Positions 50,883 to 63,159 of a stretch of DNA of 64,000 bases are shown one piece after another (position 1 is the stretch's first letter; each line of letters opens with the position of its first letter). The translations under genes were made by a program, and so were the position numbers. The notes under the pieces are model-generated. The model was given only the letters and a program-made list of their open reading frames with translations, did no database searches and was not told the origin of the DNA. This DNA is from Plectrocnemia conspersa (taxonomy: Eukaryota > Arthropoda > Insecta > Trichoptera > Polycentropodidae): contig VTFK01000374.1 in the NCBI GenBank assembly GCA_009617715.1, positions 62,001 through 126,000 of the forward strand, given 5' to 3'.

Positions 50883-51081
50883 ATCTAGGCACAACATTAT
50901 ATTGCATCTCTCACATTTTTACCACAAACTTTTGTTATAAATATGTTCATTAAATGATTGGCTTTCACTTAAAGCAAAAAAAATAAAATATACATTACGT
51001 ATTTATTTTCAATTTGCTTATGTTTATTACATACCTATCAATATGTCGTAATTACCAAAAGCTAGCCAAGAAATTATTTAC

Positions 51082-51139
51082 GATCCTGACTCGGACATAT
51101 ATGTTACTGATTTAAAGGCTTTGATCCTGACTCGGACAT
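51082..51139. repeat. 24-base insert between 17-bp direct repeats
   Basis: GATCCTGACTCGGACAT occurs at 51082-51098 and again at 51123-51139. The 24 bases between them match the SINE interior at about 47490 (ATATGTTACTGATTTAAAG then CTTT) with one difference. The host sequence reads YDPDSDMEISED once, like the acidic start of a transposase. Confidence 0.8.
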
Positions 51140-51668
51140 GGAAATAAGTGAAGATTAAAATGACCCTACGAAAGTTGAAGTTAATATTGATAAACTGAAT
51201 TGTTCTGAAATTTAAGGTACAACAACAGTTTCTCAAATTTTAACACCTTGTGCTCGTAAGTTGACATTGTATTACAAGTGTTGCACTCCTATGTCGACAA
51301 AATTTTATGGCATTTATTGGCTTTTATTCAATCAAATTTTGCAATTTAAATTTATTAACGGTAAATATACTTCTGTCAAACTCATTTCAGTAGTATTGAA
51401 TTTTTAACTTATGCAAATAACTCAATAATCTTAAATTTACGAGTGTAAGTTTATTGTAAAAATGTTCATCGGAACATGAACGTATCATGCGGTGTTAGGA
51501 TTGCATGAATTGATTTTTTCCTTCAAAGATAGGGTGACCATTCGTCCCGGATCATGCGGGATATAGTGCCGGATTCTAACTCCATGTCCTGCACGAATAT
51601 ATGTAATCTTTGTTTTAATTATTTTAAATATATTGCTTTACTTTTAGAAATTATTCATAATAATAATA

Positions 51669-51711
51669 ATGGATGTTGAAGGAAGTGACGACGAATTTTA
51701 TATGAGCCGTG
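51669..51711 (+). CDS. Possible first coding exon of the zinc-finger gene
   Basis: ATG at 51669 opens MDVEGSDDEFYMSR and ends in phase 1 at a GT (GTATTT). This is exactly the phase needed by the exon at 56542, and the acidic composition suits the acidic N-terminal exons that follow. An acceptor-like CTTTTAG lies upstream. The implied intron of 4.8 kb contains several hAT insertions. The donor is weak, so this is a candidate only. Confidence 0.4.
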
Positions 51712-51849
51712 GTATTTATTACTGTGATATATAACCACTTAAAAGAAGATGGATTATGCCAATATGTTATGCAAATAATAAATACGAATCTGGTTATAAT
51801 CGTAAATAATATGACAATTGGTATGGCGTGACAAGTAAATATTGTTGTT

Positions 51850-51970
51850 GACGCCCGTTTCGCCTATTGAACGCATTCGCGAACGCTGTCATACAGCGTT
51901 CGGGAATGCCCCCGAATTTGACAGCAGTCGGCTCCGATCGTCGTTACGAAGCGATCGGACCACGCCGAGC
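51850..51970. promoter_or_regulatory. GC-rich patch with two hairpins
   Basis: 17-base arms at 51873-51889 and 51893-51909 pair with one mismatch around a CAT loop. A second dyad has arms CCGATCG (51934-51940) and CGATCGG (51952-51958). The patch is clearly more GC-rich than its surroundings. It could be a promoter island of the zinc-finger gene, a small structured RNA, or a transposon end. Confidence 0.4.
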
Positions 51971-52652
51971 TCAAAATAGTTTTTACACAAGCACACGTGT
52001 TTTTGGATTCAGAAATAAAAACTAACCAGCACGCGTATCCCTACTAAAAATAATTGTCTCGGTTTTCGTCGGTTTCGGATTTCAACGATTGTTTTCGGAC
52101 GGATTATCGATGAAAACCGAGGTATCACTTTAATATATATGGACGACCTGAAAACTTTCATTAATTTATAAAGAGTATTTAGCGAGTTCAGGTTTTGCAG
52201 TAATTAAATGTGTGATTATTTTATCGATAGCTAACTTTTTCATTAAAGGATTATATAAGGCTCTGATTGTTTTATTTCACCGTTTATTTTCAAATTTCAC
52301 TTATTCTTTTCTCTTCATTTGTATAATTAAAAAAATACTAAAAACATTTAAAAAAAAAACTGATAAGCTATTTTAGTCTAAGTTGCATAGGAAGTGTACG
52401 ATTTTTAATAAGTTTATATTTACTGTTTTGAAAAAAAAATCTATCTCAATCACTTGCATTAAACACATTTTCCCTAATATTTCTGGCGGATTGCTCTCCT
52501 TTTACCAATTCTTAATTATCAAAATAAATAAAACTTAAAATTGTATTTTTGTGTTTTGTTATGTATTGAAAGATTAAACAGTGAAATTGTGTATTTTAAT
52601 TGTAATTAGCATTTAATATTGTGAAGTCGAGAGAATACCCGTCACACTGGAG

Positions 52653-53295
52653 TAGGGATTCCAATCCCGGGCCAAAATTTTGATCCCGGGATTTCGGTAT
52701 TGCATTTAGTCGATCCCGGGATCCCGGGACCAGTCCCGGGATAATTTTTTTCATGTTATTTTATCGATCAGAAAAAATAATTTAAAATGAATAATACAAT
52801 AAAAATATTTTTCTTCTGTTTTTTTATAACGTACAATGTAAAAGTTGTATTCGGACGGATCTTGGACTTAAAATAGAAAATAATATAATAAAAATAAAAA
52901 AGGGAAGGTTATATATTTATTTGAGAAGAAAAAAATGAACTTTTGACAATGAATGTACATAGGTATGTACATTCATAGACACATCAAGAAGTAACATCAA
53001 AGCATCAAGTGTTTTATCATTTAGCCTTGATCTGATTTTGGTTCCTAAGCACCCTGCTGCTGAAAAAGCACATTCAAACTCACAGCCTCAAAGATTCACA
53101 GATGACACGTGCAACTCGGGCAAGTTTGTACACGAAATATAACGATGTTGTCAATAATAATTCGATTGTGCTTTGATAAATCAACCAATCAAAAAAATCG
53201 GGATTATGTTTTATAATCCCGGGACTCATCGGGTATTGAAAATCGTTCAGGATCCCGGGATCCCGGGATTCGGGATCCCGGGATTGGAATCCCTA
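52653..53295 (-). mobile_element. hAT element with CCCGGGATCCCGGG-rich ends
   Basis: Starts TAGGGATTCCAATCCCGGG and ends with the inverse CCCGGGATTGGAATCCCTA. CACTGGAG flanks both sides (52645-52652 and 53296-53303). Both ends carry tandem, self-complementary GATCCCGGGATCCCGGG arrays. On the minus strand at about 53000-53090 is FECAFSAAGCLGTKIRSRL, then NDKTLDALMLL, the hAT C-terminal dimerisation segment; the rest of the transposase is gone. Confidence 0.92.
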
Positions 53296-53802
53296 CACTG
53301 GAGTAACACAAACAAAACATCATCGCGGCATAAAGGTTAATAATAAATATTTTCGTAGTATTTTGTTACAAATGATAATTGTCGATTTTTATAACTGATA
53401 ATTTATTAAAAACATTCCGTTGTATTTTAAACGTATGCAATACATGTTATTTATATTATTTTTAAAATGCATTTATATATTCGCTTATGGCCAATAAAAT
53501 GTTTGGAACAAAAATGTCAAATTTATTAGACATGAACTTGTCGATGTGCTGATTTTGATTAATCAAAATGTCATTCTTGTCAGAAATAAAACCAGGTATA
53601 ATGTACAATAACAAATAATCGTTGCTATTACGATCATAAATCGTGATATTTCAAAATACGAATGTACTTTATATCAGGCCATCGAAGCGTTTTTTTCGTT
53701 CCCGTTCAATTAAAAAAATATATACATATATCGGTTCAGTTTTGGTTTTCGTTTCAGAATAAATATCGGTTTTTACCGTTTTCGGTTTTCGGTAAAGGCT
53801 TT

Positions 53803-54309
53803 GTCAAACAGAGAGCGAAGCGAAGGCGTGGTGAAAGGGTGGTGAAAGCGAACCAAGGCGACAGAGAACTGTAGGACGAGGGATACGGAGACGCCACATA
53901 GCTAGTCGTGTGGAGAAAGATAACTGACGCCAAAGTATACGCTAAATTAATTTTCAAAATATTGAATGAAACAGATTCATATGACGATATTTTACTTTTG
54001 ATTGACACGACATAAATAAAACCCGGGAAGACTATGGAGAGTATCATAGGCTCTATAATTGAATCTCGTGAAGGCCGATTTTACACTTACTTTTGTAAAT
54101 CTAATGAATAGTTTGTAAACAATCACAACCGGCACGTTTTGCGTCTCGCTTTTGCTGTCTGTCTGTCGTCGTCCATACAAAGTCATATAATACTACTATC
54201 GCGCTCACGCTTCGCTTTGCTTTCGCGTTTCGCTTCGCCTTGGGTTTGTCATGGCGTTAGGTTCGCCGCGAAAACGACTCAGAACGTTCGCGTTCGCTTT
54301 CTGTGTGAC
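53803..54309. mobile_element. Unclassified TIR element with GCGAAGCGAA motifs
   Basis: Left GTCAAACAGAGAGCGAAGCG and inverted right TTCGCGTTCGCTTTCTGTGT followed by GAC give about 22-base ends, with two mismatches and one indel. Both arms continue with repeated GCGAAGCGAA-like words. No target duplication is clear. It lies inside the outer hAT. Confidence 0.5.
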
Positions 54310-54416
54310 TCGGTGTATTACAAAATAAAAATTTACATATTACTCAAAAAACTACCCACAGATCTTTGGTTGAAAACAGGAAATTTGACGAAAGAAAGGC
54401 CAATTACTTCTACTAA

Positions 54417-56246
<1,830 letters not shown>

Positions 56247-56541
56247 CACTAGATGATTGTGCTTGTTCATTTGTGATTAAAATTTATTTCTCTAAAAATT
56301 ATAATTACTTCCAAATATATTTCAAATGTTGCACAGTTTGCATTTTTTTTTAACTGCGTGTTTGATCATAGACCGAACCGAAATAAACTGATATTTTTTT
56401 CGGTTCAGCTCCTGATGAAAATATCGGTTTTCCCGATTTTCGGTTTTCAGTTTAGTTTCGGTTCGAAGCCCTGGTTTATATTTTATAATATCGGAAACAT
56501 TATTTGTATGTAAGTATTATAATATACTTTTTTCATTTTAG

Positions 56542-59220
56542 ATCCTTGGGTTGAAGAAGGTGAAATATTTGCTACTGTCGATTACATTGAACCTATAGTT
56601 GAGGTAATCGAAAAATCTGCATTCAATAAACTATACGATAACGATAATAACTGTAACCTTTTGTTTAAAGTATGCACCAATAAAGATAGAAAATGACATC
56701 GGTGAAGAACATGACGAGTTGTTCGAATCAGGTTCGAAACACATTTTAATGCACATTTGCTTATGAAACATGCTGTTAGATTTTAATTACTTGTTTATCT
56801 ATTTCAGAAATCCATGATGTGAAAGATATATTAATCGCCAACAGTATCGATGCTAATATTTTACTTGAACAAAATCCAAATATTCACAATAAGGTACTTG
56901 TAATATTTAAATCAAGTAATCTGAAATAAAATTACTTCTTATTCAAAGAAAAAATATTTTTTAGCAAACAAAAAAAAAATTAGATGAAGATGAACGGCAA
57001 ATAAGTTTGCAGAGTACGCCATTAACTCAAAAGTGGTACCTAAAAGGGCATCCTAATTTACAAGAAAAATTTGAATGTACTATATGTGGAAAAGAATTCA
57101 AAATTAAACAATATCTTATAACACATATGAAAATTCACACTGATCCTAATAATTATGCTTGTAGCAAATGTGATAAAGCATACAGATCTAAATATTATCT
57201 CACACGACATATGAAAACGCATAGTAATTCTCAAGATTTTAAATGTGTCGAGTGCGGGAAAGCATTCAATACTTGTAGTAAACTTATATTTCATTTGACT
57301 ATTCATAAAACGACTTGTAAATTTAAATGTAATGTTTGTGGAAAAGAATTTAATGCTAAACATTATCTTACAGCTCATATGCTTACACATAGTGATACTG
57401 CAGATTTTGAATGTGACTTATGCGGTAAAACATTCGAAACTAAACGCAAGCTTTTAATTCATTTAAAATATTATAATAATCCTCAAAAATATGTATGTCA
57501 CAAAAGTGGAAAAGTATTAAAAATTAATCTTAAAAATCATATAAATATTCATGAAGATTGTACTTTTAAATGTAGCAAATGTGAAAAGGTGTTCGCTAAT
57601 AAATATTCCCTTTGTTATCATATGAAATTTCATGATGATTCTCGTAATTATAAATGTACCGAATGCGAGAAAGCATTTAAATCTAAAAGCAATCTTGTAT
57701 ATCATAAGAAAACTCATAATGATTCTCGTGATTTCAAATGCAACCAATGCGAAAAAGCATTTAATACTAGCCGTAACTTAAAAAATCATATGATTTTTCA
57801 TGTAACTACTTGTGAATTTAAATGTACCACGTGTGGAAAAGCATTCAAAACTAAAAATTGTCTTGCAATACATGAGAACACTCATAATGAACCTCGAAGT
57901 TTTGAATGTAATCTATGTGAGAAAGCGTTCAAAACTGAATTTAACCTTTTACAACATACAAAATCGCATATTTTTTCTGAAGGTTTCAAGTGTATTCAAT
58001 GCGATAAAGCGTTCAAAACTGAATTTAACCTTTTACAACATACAAAATCGCATAGTTATTCTGGAGATTTCAAGTGTATTCAATGCGATAAAATATTCAA
58101 ACATAACTGTCGTCTTGTTCGTCATATGATTGTTCATAATGATACTCGTGAATTTGTATGTGGCGTATGTGGTGTAGCATTCAAAACTAAACATACCCTT
58201 TCAGAGCATATGAGTAGGCATTGTGAAAATCGTGCATTTGAATGTAATGAATGTGGAAAAACATTCAAAACTAAACGAGACATTTTGAAACATATCCGTA
58301 CTCATAATGTTACTCTAAATTTTAAATGTGACATATGTGGGAAATCATTTAAAACTAATATTAATCTTTTATGCCATATGAACGTTCATAGAAATTATTT
58401 AAAATTTGAATGTAACGATTATGAAAAAGTATTTAATACTAAACTTAATATTTTAAATCATATGGATATTCATAATGTACTTATTGATTCTCCTAAGTTT
58501 GAATGTAGTCGATGCAGGAAAACATTCAAATCAAGAAGGAACCTTATATGTCATGAGAAACTCCATACAAAATCGCATCAAAATCTATCTGAGAAAGCAT
58601 CCAAGACTGGAAATAATCTATCACGCGATATGAGTACTCATGTAATTACTTGTGAATTTGAATGTAGCATATGTCTGAAAACATTCAAAACTAATGATGA
58701 ACTCGTTGTACATACAAAATTGCATAGTTTTCCTCGAGATTTCGATTGTATTCAATGCGGTAAAGTATTCAAAAATAAAGGTAACCTTGACTGTCATATG
58801 TCTAGTCATAGTGATGTTCGTGAATTTATATGTACTAAATGCGGAAAAACATATAAAACAAGAAAAAGCCTTTTATATCATATGAATAGTCATAATGATA
58901 CTTGTGAATTCAATTGTATCAAATGTGGAAAAGAATTAAAAACTAGAATTGACAATATAAGACATATGGTTAGTCATAGTGATTCTCGAAATTTTTCATG
59001 TAACATATGTGGAAAATCACTGAAAAGAAAAAATTGTCTTCAAAAACATATGAAACTCCATACTGATATTCGGAAATTTGAATGTGACTCATGCGAAAAA
59101 ACGTACAAAACTAAAAATCATCTGAAACAACATATCAAATCACATATTAATTCTAAGGAGAAGTGGAAGAAATTCTTGGAGAATGCCAAGTCTCGACCAG
59201 GGTTGTGGAGTAACAAGTAG
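56542..59220 (+). CDS. C2H2 zinc-finger protein, about 25 finger positions
   Basis: Probably a nuclear DNA-binding protein. Four exons with matching phases: 56542-56603, 56671-56731, 56808-56893 and 56965-59220 (stop). The first three are short and acidic (DPWVEEGEIFATVDYIEPIV, YAPIKIENDIGEEHDELFES, then EIHDVKDILIANSIDANILL); I see no ZAD cysteine pattern. The last exon encodes an uninterrupted array of C-x2-C-x12-H-x3-H fingers of the F-x-C-x2-C-(G/E)K-x-FKT type. The linkers differ from the TGEKP form and have mostly (N/S)(D/N)(S/T)R-like sequences. About 21 fingers look complete; positions 5, 6, 17 and 19 have lost zinc ligands. Fingers 11 and 12 are a recent 84-base duplication. The exon at 56542 starts in phase 1, so at least one upstream exon exists; a candidate is at 51669. 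No specific orthologue is recognised. Confidence 0.9.
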
Positions 59221-60518
59221 TTCTCGAAACTGAACATCCAAAAGTATTATAGTTTCTATTTTATACAAAAAAAATCAAGAGCTTAGAATTGTTGATAAAG
59301 AGGACATATAAGAGAAGAGTTAAAAAGTAGAAGTAAAATGTCCAGTTTCCAAAAGAATCCGAAGTCTTAGGAAATCAAAACCATTCCCATTCAAATTGAA
59401 AAATTGTTTGTTTTCTCGACTTGTTCGATTTACTACACAATGCGAAAAATCATGTATTATTTATCATATACATATACAGACACATAGCACAAAAACATGC
59501 GATGAAAAATCAGCTCTGGCTGAACATGTCTACAATGATGATCATGTTATTAACTTCTCTTCCATTAGGATTTTAGTCTAATGGAAAGCTGTTAAGATAT
59601 AATCCAATGATGAAAATTATTTGTCTCCTTGAAACTTTTGTTACTCATTTCGAAGTAAGATCGCAAATGTCTTCTGAAGTTAATAAATTATAAAAATAAT
59701 CTTTTGCACTGTCCAGGTTCCATACATAAATATAGATAAGAGGAATTTAACAAATATATATTAGAGAATTTGTTACATGTCTGTTTTTTCCATTTTGGTA
59801 GCATTTAGGAATTAATTTATTTTGCCTTTATATATTTGTATATTTCTAGTATTAAATCCATGAACATATTTATTTCTTATTAAATTCTAATTAATACATT
59901 AATACTGGAAAATGAATTTTCAATATTTCTCAAACATCCAACCATTAAATCATACTTTCACAATAATAATATTTTTGTATTTAACCTTTAACATATTTCT
60001 TTTAAGATAATATACCTACTTTTCTACTATTTTTTGATTATGTAATAACAATTTTCTTTAATTTTTTTTATCTACAATTACTCATAAATATTTTATAGTT
60101 ATTTAACATATCTTTATAACTAATAATCATTTATGTAGTTTTATTCTTATTTATTTTAGGTACATTATTCTTTAACCATCTCTATTATACATAATTCGTA
60201 TTTTATGTATTAAAATACATAGCAAACCTATATTTTACATTTTTCTAGAATAATTATTGTATCATTAATATATATTATGTATCTCACCGTACGTACCTTC
60301 ATATTACTATATTATAGTGCAACTATACCTGGAGCGATTTTAATATAACATAAACTGTTTTCTGAGCATCTAGTTTTAAATTGGTTTAAAAATCATAAAA
60401 AGCGATCGCCAGGATGTCCAAATTTTATCTAGTCATATACATATTACTGTCGAAGCTGATTGAATAATATATAGAAGTGAAAAGACGACTGTGTTGTCCT
60501 TGTTTCCACCTGCGATGC
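59221..60518. other. Downstream of the zinc-finger gene, AT-rich
   Basis: Mostly AT-rich 3' UTR or intergenic DNA. At 59396-59581 a frame ends SALAEHVYNDDHVINFSSIR, which resembles the end of a GIY-YIG nuclease domain such as Penelope-like elements carry; only this short part is readable and the call is weak. Confidence 0.4.
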
Positions 60519-60907
60519 AGGGCCGGCCCTAGGTTATTTGGCGCCCCAGGCAAAAACTAAATTTGCGCGCCCCCCCCCCCTATTAATACTTTAATAACTC
60601 ATTACATGAGCACAAAAATGTAATTCAAATTAAAGTAATTTAATATTATATTTGACACCATTCTATTTTTTGAGATTGTGGGTATTTAAGAATTTGTAGT
60701 TTTATTTTCGTCGCGATTTTTTACTCGTGAAATAATCTAAAGAGTGCACAGTAGTGTATACAAAAAAATAATATCAGATTATATTCTTTAACAATATGGT
60801 TTGATAATTTTAAGTGAATATTGCGCCTTTATTTGGTGTCACGGCGCCCCACAAGATCTAGCGCCCCTGGCGATCGCCTGTACTGCCTGCCCCTCGGGCC
60901 GGCCCTG
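60519..60907. mobile_element. hAT-type MITE (CAGGGCCGGCCC ends) with 8-bp duplication
   Basis: Starts CAGGGCCGGCCCTAGG and ends CGGGCCGGCCCTG. CTGCGATG flanks both sides (60511-60518 and 60908-60915). GGCGCCCC near both ends and a C-run are typical of this family. No coding. Confidence 0.93.
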
Positions 60908-61812
60908 CTGCGATGCAATACGTATTTTAATCACGTACTGTATATTCACTCGATATTAAGCTCTCGCATGCACACAAAGTACTTTGTTCACTGGCGTTCA
61001 CTCCATTAAGTGAAGATATAAGTACGCCAATCGTTCCGCTTTTGGATTCGTGCCTTCATGTAATATCGTAGTTTTGTATTGTGTGAAATAAAGACATGTT
61101 TAAAGTAAAGACAATGTGTTTTTCGGGTCCTTTGTCAGTTTTTTTTCTAATAAAATATAATAATTATAAATAGAAAAAAAATTTAACCTGAGCGAGATGA
61201 AATTTCAGTTTAAATTTCTATGAACAATTTATTTAAATACACCACATATGATCCTTTAACGAAACAAAAACTATTCTTACACCAAAATCCTCATATATGT
61301 ATGTATATGTTCATGTCAAATTAATTCAATAAAAAAAATTCAGAAACACCTGCACTACAGCATTGATAGCTAATGAAAAATAAAGGTTCACAATCGTAGC
61401 TATTGCAATAATATATTATGGCTACAGACGATTAGGACACTGCACAATTTCAATTACTGCAGTAAAAATTACAGCTATTGCCATTCTATTTCAACCAGCG
61501 ACAGAAGCCTTATTTCTTTTCCTCTGAGAATTGGGCCGGTCAAACACTGGAAACGATACAGATAGGACATAAGCTTTTACACTTTTTAATCACTTCTAAA
61601 CAGGAACCGTTAAGTTCTTGTAAATTTAGTCGTAATGGATCGGTTCACGGGAGAACAAAGCCTTTTGCATAAAAGTTTTACAGAAACAACGATTCTTATG
61701 TGATTCTTTAAAAGTGACAGTTTATGTGGCTATGTCATCAAAGGGTACTATCGGTCCTAATTTCTTTGAAAACGCGCGTGGTAATTCTGTAAGAAATTGC
61801 AATCATTTAAAC

Positions 61813-62131
61813 CAGGGCTGTGGAGTCGGAGTCGGAGTTGGAGTCGTGGAGTCGTGGTGTTTTGGCCGGAGTTGGAGTTGGAGTCGTGAAAAAAGAGCGA
61901 CCCCGAACATTTTTTATATAAAATGTATTTTTTTAAATTATGAAATTTATGGAAATTGAATTGCGTAATAATGAATGTGTATAGCGTATGCATATAAAAC
62001 CTGTAGAAGAACACTAAAAATACCTGATAAAATTAAACTTTTTTGAGTCGGAGTCGGAGTGGAGTCATGTTATTGGTAAATATCGGAGTCGGAGTCGGAG
62101 TCATGTTTTTCTTAACGACTCCACAGCCCTG
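61813..62131. mobile_element. hAT-type MITE with GGAGTC arrays
   Basis: Starts CAGGGCTGTGGAGTCGGAG and ends ACGACTCCACAGCCCTG. ATTTAAAC flanks both sides (61805-61812 and 62132-62139). The interior holds GGAGTC hexamer arrays at both ends, in direct orientation. 319 bp, no coding. Confidence 0.93.
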
Positions 62132-62317
62132 ATTTAAACGAAAACGGCAAGTCAATCGGAGTGGAATCTTCGGAATAAAATATTACATAAATCAGTTTTA
62201 TGTCAAATTATATTATTTGATCTTCTCATAGTGGTTCTGTATATAGTGATACATTATTTTAATACCTCGACCCTTGCTAAAAATAAAATCATCACGTATG
62301 ACAGGATTCATAGTGCC

Positions 62318-62427
62318 ATGACCAAATCGATCGGATTTGAGCATGGACGAAAGTTTGCGCGTTAAGACCACGTTCAGCGACGTCCGGGCCGGTAAGTGTC
62401 GGCGAAGGCGGCCGACGCTTCTTCAAT
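62318..62427 (+). promoter_or_regulatory. TOP3B upstream region with two upstream ATGs
   Basis: ATG at 62318 opens a 15-codon frame (MTKSIGFEHGRKFAR) that stops at 62363-62365. A second ATG at 62343 opens MDESLRVKTTFSDVRA in a different frame from TOP3B and overlaps its start codon. A strong donor-like GTAAGT lies at 62392. The transcription start is unknown, so whether these are in the mRNA is undecided. Confidence 0.4.
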
Positions 62428-63159
62428 ATGAAGACGGCTCTGATGGTGGCCGAAAAGCCGGCCTTGGCTTCGGCCCTCGCCAAGATTCTATCGAACGGCT
62501 GCTCCACGGTCGACAAAGGTTAACCTCTTTTTCATCGGCGCGGCGTACGTCCGAAAATCGTGCGATACTGACTCGGCTCATCTTTTTCAGCTTCGAGCTC
62601 TGCGTGCGCGGTGCACGAGTGGACAGGCAGCTTCAAAAACGAACCATGCCGCTTCAAGATGACGTCCGTCTGCGGTCACGTCATGAGCTTGGACTTTCCC
62701 GGCAAGTACAACAACTGGGACCGCGTCGATCCCGTCGAGCTTTTCGAATGCCCCACCGAAAAGAAAGAAGCCGTGCAAAGGATGCGAATACCGGCCTTTC
62801 TTGCGCAAGAAGCTCGAAACTGCGACTATCTGATATTATGGCTGGATTGCGATAAAGAAGGCGAAAATATATGTTTCGAAGTGAGTAGCGAATGGCTATC
62901 GAACGATGCAAATATGTTCTTATTTTATTTCATCTATAGGTCATGGCTGCGGTAAAATTGACTATCAACGGAGATGTGTACTCGCCTAAAGTCACTTTTC
63001 GTTCAAAGTTTTCTGCCATAACGGAAAAAGATATCAAAGCGGCTATGCTAAATTTAGGCCGTCCTAACGAAAACGAAGCTATGAGCGTGGACGCCAGACA
63101 AGAGTTGGATTTGAGAATCGGCTGTGCTTTTACTCGCTTTCAAACAAAGTTCTTTCAAG
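62428..63159 (+). CDS. Top3b: DNA topoisomerase III beta, N-terminal exons
   Basis: Type IA topoisomerase that relaxes negatively supercoiled DNA and can act on RNA, usually as a complex with TDRD3. Exons 62428-62518, 62591-62880 and 62940-63159 join in phase to about 244 codons. The start [20 protein letters not shown] matches TOP3B and holds the TOPRIM Glu (E9). The second TOPRIM acidic motif is [12 protein letters not shown] (116-127). [20 protein letters not shown] and the last-exon [20 protein letters not shown] are diagnostic for TOP3B over TOP3A. The catalytic Tyr lies in exons beyond the right edge; family members are about 860 aa. Human TOP3B has EKPS where this copy has EKPA. The last donor is G-GTATAC. 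Confidence 0.95.

Noticed and set aside
51540..51600. AGGGTGACCATTCGTCCCGG, which resembles the ends of some hAT MITEs
   Set aside because: No partner end located within a plausible distance.
57058..58885. Minus-strand and alternate-frame open segments within the zinc-finger exon
   Set aside because: They arise from the repeated finger units read in wrong frames; the main frame is open for 752 codons.
62343..62855. Long open frame overlapping the first two TOP3B exons in another frame
   Set aside because: It runs through the TOP3B intron and both exons, is Arg-rich because it shadows the real frame, and only its upstream ATG is of interest.
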